Source: Candidatus Cloacimonadota bacterium (GTDB taxonomy: Bacteria > Cloacimonadota > Cloacimonadia > JGIOTU-2). Taken from it: 44,755 nucleotides of DNA. Within the stretch, counting starts at the first letter, position 1. Every line of letters begins with the position of its first letter. A model generated the notes under the pieces. The model saw only the letters and a program-made list of their open reading frames with translations. It had not been told where the DNA came from and did not search any database. Shown in pieces: positions 15,324-24,960 of the stretch. The translations under genes and the position numbers were made by a program. The stretch covers positions 37,321-82,075 of the forward strand of contig JAYEOL010000015.1 in assembly GCA_034722995.1 (NCBI GenBank). Reading direction: 5' to 3'.

Positions 15324-17162
15324 ATGTGTGGAATTGTTGGATATATTGGCAAAAAGCAAGCATTGCCAATTATAATTGAAGGTATTAAAAGATTAGAATA
15401 TCGTGGATATGATTCATCAGGAATTGCAGTCATAAATAACGACACTGAATTGATAATACATAAGAAAGAAGGGAAAATAATTGACCTTGAACGGTCAATT
15501 CCAAATGATAAAAACTTTGTTTCGCATCTCGGAATTGCTCACACTCGGTGGGCAACTCATGGGCTACCTACAACAACAAATGCGCACCCACATTCTGATT
15601 GCTACGGCAAAATCGCAGTGGTTCATAATGGTATTATTGAAAATTATCAACTTTTACGAAAAAGTTTAGAAAAAAGAAATCATAGTTTTAAAAGTGATAC
15701 TGATACAGAGGTTCTGGCTCATCTCATTGAACATTTTTATCAAAAGACTAAAAATCTCCATACCTCAGTAAGATATTCACTCCGAATGGTTAAGGGCACA
15801 TTCGGAATCGCAGTAATAAGCAAAGACGAACCAGATAAACTTATTGCAGCAAGAAGAGGAAGTCCACTTATTGTTGGAATTGGAGAAGAAGAGAATTTTG
15901 TTGCCTCAGATGCAACCGCTTTAGTTGTGCATACCAAAAATGTTATATATCTAAAAGACGATGAAACTGTAGAACTTACCCCGGATGACTTTACTATAAA
16001 GACTTTAGCAGATAATGAGGTAGAGAGAGAAATAAGCGAGATTGATTGGGATATTTCAATGGTTGATAAAGGAGAATTTGATTATTTTATGTTAAAGGAG
16101 ATTTTTGAACAACCCACATCAATTGCAAATGCATTTCGCGGAAGAATAATGGAAAGATTCAATACCTCAAGATTGGGTGGAATTAATCCATACATTGATA
16201 AACTGAATGATATAAAACAGATTTATATTATAGCTTGTGGAACATCCTGGCATGCAGCTCTTGTTGGTGAATATCTTCTGGAAGATATTGCTAAAATCCC
16301 TGTTGAGGTAGAGTATGCATCTGAATTCCGTTATCGTAATCCAATTATAAATCCAGATACTTTAGTAATTGTAATCAGCCAATCAGGGGAAACTGCTGAT
16401 ACACTCGCTGCACTCAGGGAAGCAAAAGCAAGAGGCACAATGGTTATGGGCATTACAAATGTGATAGGCAGTACTATCGCCCGAGAAACAGATTTTGGTT
16501 CATATATTCATGCAGGAGCTGAAATCGGAGTGGCATCTACTAAAGCATTTACTTCTCAGATAACAGTTTTGTTTTTACTTTCATTATTGTTAGGGAGGAG
16601 GCGTCATCTTTCACCATCTAACGGTGCAAAATACATTCAAGAATTAGAAACAATTCCTGAAAAGGTCAAACAAATATTAGAGAATGATGATAAAATAAAA
16701 AAAATTGCTAAACAATATAAAGATGTAGGCAATGCTCTTTATTTAGGTAGGGGTTATAACTTTCCTGTTGCATTAGAAGGAGCATTAAAGCTTAAAGAGA
16801 TTTCATACATTCATGCTGAAGGTTATCCTGCAGCAGAGATGAAACACGGACCAATTGCCTTGATTGATGAAAATATGCCTGTCCTATTTATTGCTCCTGA
16901 AGATTTTGTATATGATAAGATTTTAAGTAATATTGAAGAGGTTAAAGCACGAAAAGGAAAAATTATTGCAATTGCTAATAAAAATTCAAATAGTATAGAA
17001 AGATTAGCTGATCATATTATATATATTCCCAGAACATTACCTGCTTTGACACCTTTATTAACTGTAATTCCTTTACAACTTTTAGCGTATCATATTGCAG
17101 TTTTGCGTGGTTGTAATGTAGATCAACCAAGAAATCTGGCTAAAAGTGTTACTGTTGAATAG
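15324..17162 (+). CDS. glmS: glutamine-fructose-6-phosphate aminotransferase (isomerising)
   Basis: A 612-residue enzyme that makes glucosamine 6-phosphate from fructose 6-phosphate and glutamine, the entry step to UDP-GlcNAc for peptidoglycan and LPS. The N-terminal nucleophile is Cys2 in MCGIVGYIG; RLEYRGYDSSG, HTRWATHG and HNGIIENY complete the glutaminase domain. Two SIS domains follow (IACGTSWHAA, SQSGETADT, then LGRGYNFPVALEGALKLKEISYIHAEGYPAAEMKHGPIALID is spread across the second), and the end DQPRNLAKSVTVE is the canonical C-terminus. Length is standard. GAAAGGAAT precedes the ATG. It sits 2 bases from the UMF1 transporter gene. No glmS ribozyme is seen upstream. Confidence 0.97.
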   Translation: MCGIVGYIGKKQALPIIIEGIKRLEYRGYDSSGIAVINNDTELIIHKKEGKIIDLERSIPNDKNFVSHLGIAHTRWATHGLPTTTNAHPHSDCYGKIAVVHNGIIENYQLLRKSLEKRNHSFKSDTDTEVLAHLIEHFYQKTKNLHTSVRYSLRMVKGTFGIAVISKDEPDKLIAARRGSPLIVGIGEEENFVASDATALVVHTKNVIYLKDDETVELTPDDFTIKTLADNEVEREISEIDWDISMVDKGEFDYFMLKEIFEQPTSIANAFRGRIMERFNTSRLGGINPYIDKLNDIKQIYIIACGTSWHAALVGEYLLEDIAKIPVEVEYASEFRYRNPIINPDTLVIVISQSGETADTLAALREAKARGTMVMGITNVIGSTIARETDFGSYIHAGAEIGVASTKAFTSQITVLFLLSLLLGRRRHLSPSNGAKYIQELETIPEKVKQILENDDKIKKIAKQYKDVGNALYLGRGYNFPVALEGALKLKEISYIHAEGYPAAEMKHGPIALIDENMPVLFIAPEDFVYDKILSNIEEVKARKGKIIAIANKNSNSIERLADHIIYIPRTLPALTPLLTVIPLQLLAYHIAVLRGCNVDQPRNLAKSVTVE

Positions 17163-17186
17163 TTATAAATTTCAAATATCAAATTT

Positions 17187-17251
17187 ACCCCGTTAGATAA
17201 TTTTACCGGGTGAGATAGTAAAAATCTAACATGATAAATATCTAACGGGGT
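17187..17251. repeat. inverted-repeat element ending in TATCTAACGGGGT (copy 2)
   Basis: ACCCCGTTAGATA (17187-17199) and TATCTAACGGGGT (17239-17251) are perfect 13-base inverted repeats around a 39-base centre. The right end continues into GAACAAA, like copy 1 at 12677-12810. A weaker related pair, CCCCGTTTAA and TTAACTGGGG, lies at about 17377-17406 just before recO. Confidence 0.8.
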
Positions 17252-17436
17252 GAACAAATAATAAATTAAAATGATTCTGCTATCAAATAATTTATTGCTC
17301 TTTTTTATAACTACATTTTTATCTAATTCTTGTTTTTTTAGAAATTTATTATAGTTTTTGTGCTTTTTCGTGCCTGCCCCGTTTAACCATTTTATATTTA
17401 ACTGGGGTGATTTCGTGGCTAAATTAAATCAATAAA

Positions 17437-18189
17437 ATGTCTCATACAATTGAAAAATGCAATGCTTTTGCATTACGAATAACAAGTTATAGTAATACAA
17501 GCCAGATAATACATTTCTTTTCTGATAAATTTGGACATATCAATGTTATTGCCAAAGGAAGTAGAAGTCCGAAAAGTAAATATCAAGGATTGTTGCAACC
17601 TTTGAATAATTATGAAATCGTTATTTATAAAAAGGAATCTACTCTCTCTATATTAAAAGAAATAAGTATAATTCAAGACAATATGGATTTATTTAATAAT
17701 CTTGAGAAAGCTGCTGTTGCTCAAGGAGCAGCTGAACTATATCTCCAATTAATATTTGAAGAAAATGATTATGCTAAATTTTATAAGCTGTTAGACCAAT
17801 ACCTCTCTTATTTACAGAAAACAGATAAAAATTTCATCATTATTTTCTGGAGATTTTTACTCAGAGTTACAACTCTGTTAGGCTTTTCTTTAAAATTTGA
17901 TAAATGTGTTTTTTGCCAGACTACAGCCCCAGAAAAAATTTATGGTATTTTGTTTAAACAAAACGGCCTGATTTGTATTGATTGTGTTAGAAAGAAGAAA
18001 ATAACCGAAAGTTTTAAATGCAGCAGAGAGACAATAAAAATCTTACTTTCGTTAAGAAACATTTCTGATAAAATTAATGATATTAAGATGTCACAATTTG
18101 TGGTAAAAGAGATCAATACTATTTTTAAGACCTATCTCAGTTATAATCTTCATAAGAAGATTCATCTGAAGAGTTTGGAGATCTTATAA
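17437..18189 (+). CDS. recO: DNA repair protein RecO
   Basis: A 250-residue protein with the RecO layout. It has an N-terminal OB-fold (AFALRITSYSNTSQIIHFFSDKFGHINVIAKGSR is the family start), a helical middle, and a zinc-binding module with CVFCQ and CIDCVRKK. RecO acts with RecR and RecF to load RecA onto SSB-coated single-stranded DNA at gaps. The spacing and the four cysteines are intact. It is preceded by a 274-base spacer with repeat material and followed by a long spacer, so it is probably monocistronic. Confidence 0.92.
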   Translation: MSHTIEKCNAFALRITSYSNTSQIIHFFSDKFGHINVIAKGSRSPKSKYQGLLQPLNNYEIVIYKKESTLSILKEISIIQDNMDLFNNLEKAAVAQGAAELYLQLIFEENDYAKFYKLLDQYLSYLQKTDKNFIIIFWRFLLRVTTLLGFSLKFDKCVFCQTTAPEKIYGILFKQNGLICIDCVRKKKITESFKCSRETIKILLSLRNISDKINDIKMSQFVVKEINTIFKTYLSYNLHKKIHLKSLEIL

Positions 18190-18624
18190 TTTAAAAAATT
18201 ACTCATTTGTTTTACTTGACAAAATAATTTTTAATTTTATTAAATCGTTTTTTTAACTATAAGGAAACAATGATAATGAAAAAGGGTAGATTCAGATTGT
18301 GTAACAGTATTTTAATATCCCAATACACCACCCTTATGCCTAACTTTTCATTTTACATTTTTGGTTTTACCCCCCCCACAACTTACGACAAGTAAGCAAG
18401 TTACACAAATATAAATTTAATATATTCCTTTCCAATAGCAAATATATTTTTGTTATTGGAAAGAATAAATTCATTCGGAGATTTGCCTCTCTCTTTTGGT
18501 TCTTCCTCGTGTAGAGGGGCATTTCTAGTTGGTTTTACTGCGGAGAATGAGGGGAATACCTCTCACAAAATCCTTTGGGAGGAAAAAGTGGAAAAGGGTG
18601 AATAAAATATTTTGGAGGATTAAA
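18190..18624. other. 435-base intergenic region, possible leader
   Basis: No gene seen. It contains a run of eight or more C near 18370, an inverted repeat with 15-base arms (18428-18442 with 18449-18463, 14 of 15 paired, 6-nt loop), and C/G-rich segments around 18485-18600 that could fold (for example GAGG-GGAATA-CCTC). No known riboswitch was recognised. The last part may be a 5' leader of the secreted-protein gene at 18625. Confidence 0.5.
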
Positions 18625-20205
18625 ATGGCTAAGAAAATATTATTACTAACAGCATTCATATTATTGCTTATTTGCAGTAATCTGTTAGGTGAAGAAATTT
18701 TAGTGGAGATATGGAATCCTGGTGGTGAAGTTCATGACGGCTGTATATGGATAGAGACAACTATGGTATTAGAAGGTGCAGTGTGGGAGAGTGGAATTAC
18801 TCCTTACTATTTTCCCGTAGAAAATCCCCCTGTTTGTGTATGGGCTTATGGAAATAGAAACGGATTTTATCCGGGACAGGAATTCTATGTTAGCGCTTAT
18901 GATTGTACTCAATGGAATCCAGAGACCGAGGAATGGTTTGTAACATTAGAATTAACTGGTTCTGGCCCTGTTTATGAGTTCAGAACTACCACCCTATCAG
19001 CTCCCGGTTGGAACTGGGTTTCCTTCCCTGTGATGGATACAAACTATGCCGATCCTGTGCTTCATGTTCTTGAACCAATCCTGGACGATTTAGTAGAAGT
19101 AAGATATAAAGATGATAAGGTTGTTTATCATGATCTATATGGCTGGCATAATGATTTAGGAGATTTCCGCAGTATAGATGGCTACAAGATAAAAATGAAT
19201 AATGATGCAGATTTGACAGTTGCTGGCTACTGGGCAGGTCATCCAGATAACCCAGATATTGTAATACCACTCTATGAAGGAGAAGAGAATTGGATTGGCT
19301 ATTTTCTTCCTGAAACACAGGATTGTGAGGATGCTTTTGGCGATGACTGGGACAAAGTAATCTCTATAAAAGCAGAAGATTGGTACTATCATATCCCTTA
19401 CCAGAATCCAACAAAATATGTTCCAGGAGAAGTATGCCCTCGCCCAGGCCCGCCTAGACCCCTTGAATGTGGCGAAGGCTACATTGTAAAAGTTGATGAA
19501 GATATTCTTGATTTTACATGGAGGAATTCAGGAAATACCAAAGAACCTTATGGAAAAGCAGAATCTGACTATTTCACTTTTGAAAAAGCAGCAGATTATA
19601 TGCCGATATTTGTAGATAGTTCAGAGGTTACTGAGGATGTAAACGAGGTTGGCGTATTTATAGATGATGAATGTATAGGAGCCAGTAAAGTAGAAGAATA
19701 TCCTGTTCTAATCCTTGCCTATGTAGAAGATGATAATCTCAGAGATGGAAGTGAACTTTCATTTCAATTATATAATGGAACTAAAAATGTAGCAACTCAA
19801 GTTAATGACGTTGCAGTTTATGACCCTGTAACCTTTGCTTATGTAGATAAGCCAGTTTATCTTAATAAAGATGATTTTGTAATAGTAAGATTGAATACAG
19901 AAGAAGCACCAGAAATTCCCAGAGAATTTACGCTTTCTCAGAACTATCCAAATCCTGTGAAAAGTTCTACAATAATTTCTTTTTCAACTGCAGAGGGCGC
20001 AGAGAACGCAGAGATAGAAATCTATAATGTAAAAGGTCAATTGGTAAAAACTATCGTTCCAGTGACCAATGACAAATGTCCAATGACTAAAGTAGTATGG
20101 AATGGTAAAGACCAAAATGGAAAATTCCTGGCAAGTGGAATATATTTCTATAAATTGACTTCTGGTGATAAATCTGCAGTGAAGAAAATGGTTCTACTAC
20201 GCTAA
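18625..20205 (+). CDS. secreted protein of unknown function with C-terminal sorting domain
   Basis: A 526-residue protein. The start is set by GGAGG at 18614-18618 and the signal peptide MAKKILLLTAFILLLICSNLLG; a frame extending back to 18529 is rejected. The middle is acidic, rich in tryptophan and tyrosine, and contains PGWNWVSFPV and YEGEENWIGYFLP, two segments like those of other surface proteins that carry this sorting module. I do not recognise an enzymatic domain. The C-terminal module has LSQNYPNPVKSSTIISF, IEIYNVKGQLVKT, VVWNGKD, GIYFYKLTS and a basic end. Two surface turns, EGAENAE and VPVTNDKCPMTK, are encoded by DNA that looks like intergenic repeat sequence. Confidence 0.82.
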   Translation: MAKKILLLTAFILLLICSNLLGEEILVEIWNPGGEVHDGCIWIETTMVLEGAVWESGITPYYFPVENPPVCVWAYGNRNGFYPGQEFYVSAYDCTQWNPETEEWFVTLELTGSGPVYEFRTTTLSAPGWNWVSFPVMDTNYADPVLHVLEPILDDLVEVRYKDDKVVYHDLYGWHNDLGDFRSIDGYKIKMNNDADLTVAGYWAGHPDNPDIVIPLYEGEENWIGYFLPETQDCEDAFGDDWDKVISIKAEDWYYHIPYQNPTKYVPGEVCPRPGPPRPLECGEGYIVKVDEDILDFTWRNSGNTKEPYGKAESDYFTFEKAADYMPIFVDSSEVTEDVNEVGVFIDDECIGASKVEEYPVLILAYVEDDNLRDGSELSFQLYNGTKNVATQVNDVAVYDPVTFAYVDKPVYLNKDDFVIVRLNTEEAPEIPREFTLSQNYPNPVKSSTIISFSTAEGAENAEIEIYNVKGQLVKTIVPVTNDKCPMTKVVWNGKDQNGKFLASGIYFYKLTSGDKSAVKKMVLLR

Positions 20206-20244
20206 AGCTTCGTAGAATAAATGTTGATACGGTAAAAATCAATA

Positions 20245-20276
20245 CCCTTGCGAAGGTTTTAAAACCTTCGTAAGGG
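20245..20276. repeat. 16-bp palindrome downstream of the secreted-protein gene
   Basis: CCCTTGCGAAGGTTTT (20245-20260) is directly followed by its reverse complement (20261-20276) with one mismatch. It lies between two sorting-domain genes. It could act as a terminator or transcript-end structure, but no T-run follows. Confidence 0.75.
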
Positions 20277-20296
20277 TTACTAACAGGAAATAAATT

Positions 20297-22507
20297 ATGC
20301 AAAAAAATACATTTTTAACAGTCATCTTTATTATATCATTTTTTTCATTTTCTTTTCTTTTTTCAAATACAATCATTGTAGATATAAATGGTGGTGGAGA
20401 TTATACAACTATTCAGGAAGGAATAAATGAAGCAACAGATGGTGATACCGTATTAGTATATACCGGAATCTATATTGAAAATATTAACTATAATGGTAAA
20501 AATATCACTGTTGCCAGTCTTTACTTAACCACACAAAATGACTCTTATATTGATTCGACAATAATTGACGGTAATCAGAATGGAAGCGTTGTAACTTTTA
20601 ACGGTGGTGAGGATAGCACTGCAATTTTATGCGGTTTTACTATTCAGAATGGGAGCGGTTCTTTATATTATAATACCTACATTGCTGGCGGGGGAATATA
20701 TATTATGAATTCTAATCCGACAATTCAAAATTGTATCGTTACACATAATAAAGCTGACTGGGGAGCAGGTTTATTCTGTGTTAATGGAGATATTACTCTA
20801 AAAATTGTAACAATTTGTAGAAACCATGCCTTTTCAGCCGGTGGAGGAATTCATCTTAGAGATAATTCCACTTTAAATTTAAGCAGTATTAACCGCTGTA
20901 ATATGTACGAAAATTATGCTGGTGATGGTAGTGAAATATTTTGTTTTGATTCTCCTGAAATTCACTTAATAGTTGATACATTCACAGTTATAGAGCCAAC
21001 GTCTGATTTTATTTTAGTGTATCCACAATATTTTTTCACTTATGATATACTTAATGCTAAAATTGAGCCAGTAAATCATGATTTATATGTTAGTCCAGAT
21101 GGAGATAATACAAACAGTGGGTTAAGTGAAAATGAGCCATTAAAAAATATATCATTTGCTCTAATGGAAATTGCTTCTGATAGCACATATCCCAATACTA
21201 TCTTTCTATCTAATGGTATCTATTCTTCTAGTTTGACAGATGAAAAGTTTTCTTTCAATTGTCGAAGTTATATTTCAATTATTGGAGAAGATGAAGAAAA
21301 TACAATATTGGATGCTGAAAATTTAAGTAATGTCTTTTATGTATGTAATGATAATAATTTTTTTATTGAGAATTTAACTATTCAAAATGGAAATATTTAT
21401 CTTGGAGGAGGGATATATTTTTATACAGATTCAAATCCTACTATAAAAAATGTTACACTTAAGAATAATACAGGTGGCGCTATTTATTGTAGAAATAATT
21501 GTAATCCTATATTTGAAAATGTAAAGATTAAAAGCTCTCCCATTCCAGTTGAAGATGTGGCAATTTCTTTATATTTAAACTGTAATCCTGCTTTTATAAA
21601 TTCCATCATAGAAGATAATTACAATGTGAATGGCGGAACAGGAGCTATCTACTGTAATGGAAACTCCAATCCAATATTGATTAATACAAAGATTATCAAC
21701 AATAAAGGTCTTGGTGCTAGTGGAATAACAGTTTATAATGGCTCAGAAGATGAAGGACCTATTTTAATAAATTGTACAATATGTAATAACCTACATTGCG
21801 ATGATGGGACAATAAGGCAGTTATTTAATACAAATCTTACACTTATAAATTGTATTTTAAGGAATTATGCACAAGATGAAATTTATTTCAATGCTCAGGG
21901 TGGACCAGACACAGTTACCATATCCTACACCAACATTGATGGTGGAATCGGTGCAATAAATACCAATAACAATGGCACAATCAACTGGCTGGAAGGCAAT
22001 ATAGATGCAGACCCGATGTTTGTAGATACTCTCAATAATAACTATCAACTTTTGCAAGGTTCTCCTTGCATAGACGCTGGCACTCCAGATACAACTGGTC
22101 TAAACTTACCAGAAACAGATTTAGCTGGCAATCCAAGAATATACAACGGCAGAATAGATATAGGAGCTTATGAATGGCAAGGACAGGGAATAGAACAACC
22201 AGATACTTCATTTATCAACAAATTATATCTTTTCCAGAATAAACCTAATCCATTCAGTTCATCTACAACAATAACATTTATTTCAGCAAATTATGAAAGA
22301 TTGAAAGATTACAAATTATCCATTTACAATGCAAAAGGACAACTTGTAAGAACATATAATGGGGAAAAACACAATTTCTGGGTAAAGACAGATATAGTCT
22401 GGGATGGTACTGGTGAGGATGGGCATAAAGTCCCGAGCGGAGTATATTTCTACAAACTTATTTATGGAAATAACTCTGTGACAAGGAAGATGATTTTTAT
22501 GAGGTAG
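20297..22507 (+). CDS. secreted parallel beta-helix protein with C-terminal sorting domain
   Basis: A 736-residue secreted protein with an N-terminal signal peptide (about residues 1-23). The body is a right-handed parallel beta-helix: GGGDYTTIQEGINEATDGDTVLVYTG is a typical first coil, and many NPTIQNC/NPIFENV turns follow. YVSPDGDNTNSGLSENEPLKNI is a DUF1565-like start of a second helix unit, and DADPMFVD with SPCIDAGTPD is the choice-of-anchor-Q end. The C-terminal module has FQNKPNPFSSSTTITF, LSIYNAKGQLVRTY, IVWDGTG, GVYFYKLIY. Such helices often bind or cleave polysaccharide, but no catalytic site is evident. It may be co-expressed with the gene at 18625, 91 bases upstream. Confidence 0.88.
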   Translation: MQKNTFLTVIFIISFFSFSFLFSNTIIVDINGGGDYTTIQEGINEATDGDTVLVYTGIYIENINYNGKNITVASLYLTTQNDSYIDSTIIDGNQNGSVVTFNGGEDSTAILCGFTIQNGSGSLYYNTYIAGGGIYIMNSNPTIQNCIVTHNKADWGAGLFCVNGDITLKIVTICRNHAFSAGGGIHLRDNSTLNLSSINRCNMYENYAGDGSEIFCFDSPEIHLIVDTFTVIEPTSDFILVYPQYFFTYDILNAKIEPVNHDLYVSPDGDNTNSGLSENEPLKNISFALMEIASDSTYPNTIFLSNGIYSSSLTDEKFSFNCRSYISIIGEDEENTILDAENLSNVFYVCNDNNFFIENLTIQNGNIYLGGGIYFYTDSNPTIKNVTLKNNTGGAIYCRNNCNPIFENVKIKSSPIPVEDVAISLYLNCNPAFINSIIEDNYNVNGGTGAIYCNGNSNPILINTKIINNKGLGASGITVYNGSEDEGPILINCTICNNLHCDDGTIRQLFNTNLTLINCILRNYAQDEIYFNAQGGPDTVTISYTNIDGGIGAINTNNNGTINWLEGNIDADPMFVDTLNNNYQLLQGSPCIDAGTPDTTGLNLPETDLAGNPRIYNGRIDIGAYEWQGQGIEQPDTSFINKLYLFQNKPNPFSSSTTITFISANYERLKDYKLSIYNAKGQLVRTYNGEKHNFWVKTDIVWDGTGEDGHKVPSGVYFYKLIYGNNSVTRKMIFMR

Positions 22508-22561
22508 TTCTGCACAATAATTATTTTTATGTTTTTTTCTTATATCTCAATTAATTATGAA

Positions 22562-23095
22562 TTAAACTTCTATACTCATATTTATCAAAAACTTTCTCAA
22601 AACAATCCTATACGATGGAAGGTAGGCTTTTCTATAAATTTCAGAGTGAGGGATATGGGGAAAACTATTTTTTTGTAGAAATTCTGTAAATTCTTTCCAG
22701 GTGGAATAACTTAAGAAATGGGGTTCACCACCAGAAAAGATTTGTCCCACCTGAACCCAAACTTTTCGCAATTTTGATTTATCAGGCTTTATTATCTTTG
22801 CAGTTTCCTTTATTGCAGAAAAAAGTTTCTGGGCATCACCTATTTTTTCTTGGAAGGCATTCAGATTCACCCGCACTAAATCATTATCCAATCCAATATC
22901 AATAAAAAGATTTTTCGCTTTTCCAGAACTTTTCTCCATCTCATTTTTCAAAGATCGAAATGCAACTGCCTCATCTTCCAGAAGATGTCCAGGTCCCATA
23001 ACAGATTGGTAAATAAGTTTGTATAAATCCTCAATTTGCATTTTGGGATATAGTTGAAAATGGCAATTTATAAGACTTTTTAGTTTTGATTTCAC
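22562..23095 (-). CDS. conserved hypothetical protein, 177 residues
   Basis: I do not recognise a named domain. No signal peptide or membrane segment is evident, so it is probably cytoplasmic. Striking segments that look conserved are LIYQSVMGPGHLLED near residue 30, DLVRVNLNAF in the middle and FPHIPHSEIYRKAYLPSYRIV at the end; several histidines and acidic residues in these could be catalytic or metal-binding. It faces the beta-helix gene with only 54 bases between the two stops and no clear terminator. The coding call rests on length, base composition and these motifs. Confidence 0.7.
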   Translation of the reverse strand: MKSKLKSLINCHFQLYPKMQIEDLYKLIYQSVMGPGHLLEDEAVAFRSLKNEMEKSSGKAKNLFIDIGLDNDLVRVNLNAFQEKIGDAQKLFSAIKETAKIIKPDKSKLRKVWVQVGQIFSGGEPHFLSYSTWKEFTEFLQKNSFPHIPHSEIYRKAYLPSYRIVLRKFLINMSIEV

Positions 23096-23240
23096 AAATC
23101 AAAAAAAAGTTTTTGAATTAAATTTGACAAGAAAAAGATAGTTCTTTTATGTTTCATAAAAATTAAACTTGGAGTCCTTGACTCTGTCAAAGTAATGCTG
23201 ATAGGCTCACCTACTCCATAAAAACATTTTAGGAGATGAA

Positions 23241-24884
23241 ATGCAGTTTAGAATAGAATTGAATAAATTATTACAAAATCATCCAGGTGTATTGAATAAT
23301 CTGCCGAGAAAAAACCTAATCAGACAATCAGTTGAAAATAAAGAAGCGATTGTTTCAGCGAATGGTGCACTCGCAACCTGGACTCCTCCAGAATCTACTG
23401 GCAGAAGTCCCAAAGATACCCTCATTGTGAAAAGAACTGAAAGTGAAGCCAATATTGATTGGGATTCTCCGAATAATATTCCACTTGAGCCAGAAACTTT
23501 TGATATGGTTATAGAAGATGCATTGAATACTATAAAACAAAAAAAGCATATATATATAACTGACCGCGTTCTGGGAGCGGATGTCTCTTATGCGTTGCCT
23601 ACCAAAACTATTACAGATAAAGCGCTTACTGCTCTGTTTACAGAAAATATGTTCAGACCCGTTCCAGCAGATATACGAGAAAGTGTATTTGCAAAAAGAG
23701 AATTTACTTTAATTGTTTTCCCGTATGACAAACTGAATTCTAAAAAGTATAAAGGCAGATTAAGAGTTTTGCCAGATGGCAGCACATCTAATATGATTAT
23801 TGCTATGGATTATGACAGAAGAATAGGTATAATTTTTGGCTCGGCTTATGGTGGCAGTGTGAAAAAACTTATGTTTACAGTAATGAATTATTATTTGCCT
23901 GGAGAAGGCATTTTACCATTGCACTGTTCCGCTAATGAAGGTAAAAGTGGTGATTCTGCTCTTCTTTTAGGACTTTCTGGAACTGGCAAGACATCTCTAT
24001 CTGCTGACCCGAGAAGAGCTCTTCTGGGAGATGATGAACATGGATGGAGCGATAACGGAATTGCGAATTTTGAAAATGGCTGCTATGCAAAATTGATAAA
24101 CCTTAATCCAAAAAAAGAAACTGAAATTTTTAATGCAGTATTTCACGATGCTGTCTATCTTGAGCATGGAGCAATTATTGAGAATTGTATGATGTATCCT
24201 GATGGAACTTTTGATGTTGATGATGAACGGTTAACTCCAAATTCACGCGGTTCTTATCCATTAACTTTTCTAAGTAATATAAAACAATTATCTAAATCTG
24301 GACATCCCAAAACAATACTTTTTCTAACTGCTGATGCAAATGGAGTTTTGCCCCCTGTTTCAAAATTAAATCCAGAACAGGCAATGCTCTGGTTCTTAAT
24401 GGGATATACAAGTAAACTCGCTGGAACTGAAACAGGGATTGTAGAACCAGTGACAACCTTTTCCAGATTTTTTGGTGAACCATTTATGCCAAGAAATCCT
24501 GATGTGTATGCATCTATGTTAGGTGATAAAATGAAGAAATACAGAACACAGGTATATTTGGTAAATACAGGCTGGAGCGGTGGACCGTATGGAGAGGGTT
24601 CAAGGATGGATATTAATCTTACAAGAAGTTTGGTTAATGCAGCTTTAACAGGTTTATTGAAAAATGTTGAATATGGGGAAGATAAGGTATTCCACTTGCT
24701 CGTTCCTAAATCGTGTTCTGGAGTCCCCCCAGAAATATTAAATCCAAAAAGTACCTGGTCTGATAAAGATGCATATAATGAACGAGCAAAAAAATTAGCC
24801 GCTGAATTTTCTGCTCATTTTGATAAAGCATACGGAAATAAGAGTATAAATCAGAAAGTAATTAAACAATGTCCTGGAAAATAG
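23241..24884 (+). CDS. pckA: phosphoenolpyruvate carboxykinase (ATP)
   Basis: A 547-residue enzyme that interconverts oxaloacetate and phosphoenolpyruvate using ATP/ADP and CO2; in anaerobes it can run in either direction. The kinase P-loop is at 244-252 (GLSGTGKTS), followed by DDEHGW with metal ligands. The substrate-binding TGRSPKDT is near residue 53, and LEHGAIIEN, VNTGWSGGPYGEG and YNERAKKLA are family blocks. All core motifs are intact. A GGAGATGAA stands before the ATG. A strong terminator follows at 24904-24935, so transcription probably ends here. Confidence 0.97.
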   Translation: MQFRIELNKLLQNHPGVLNNLPRKNLIRQSVENKEAIVSANGALATWTPPESTGRSPKDTLIVKRTESEANIDWDSPNNIPLEPETFDMVIEDALNTIKQKKHIYITDRVLGADVSYALPTKTITDKALTALFTENMFRPVPADIRESVFAKREFTLIVFPYDKLNSKKYKGRLRVLPDGSTSNMIIAMDYDRRIGIIFGSAYGGSVKKLMFTVMNYYLPGEGILPLHCSANEGKSGDSALLLGLSGTGKTSLSADPRRALLGDDEHGWSDNGIANFENGCYAKLINLNPKKETEIFNAVFHDAVYLEHGAIIENCMMYPDGTFDVDDERLTPNSRGSYPLTFLSNIKQLSKSGHPKTILFLTADANGVLPPVSKLNPEQAMLWFLMGYTSKLAGTETGIVEPVTTFSRFFGEPFMPRNPDVYASMLGDKMKKYRTQVYLVNTGWSGGPYGEGSRMDINLTRSLVNAALTGLLKNVEYGEDKVFHLLVPKSCSGVPPEILNPKSTWSDKDAYNERAKKLAAEFSAHFDKAYGNKSINQKVIKQCPGK

Positions 24885-24903
24885 AAAAAATTTAGTTTAG
24901 TGT

Positions 24904-24935
24904 AAAACCCCAGAATTTAAATTCTGGGGTTTTTT
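24904..24935 (+). terminator. intrinsic terminator after pckA
   Basis: AAAACCCCAGAATTT and its perfect reverse complement (24904-24918, 24919-24933) are followed by a short T-run. The A-run on the other side lets it also serve the convergent DUF2147 gene. Confidence 0.9.
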
Positions 24936-24960
24936 AGGATTTTATTTGAAAATGCTGCAG

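Noticed and set aside
18529-18624. Upstream extension of the secreted-protein gene
   Set aside because: The extension would put 32 basic residues before a good signal peptide; the GGAGG at 18614-18618 fixes the start at 18625.
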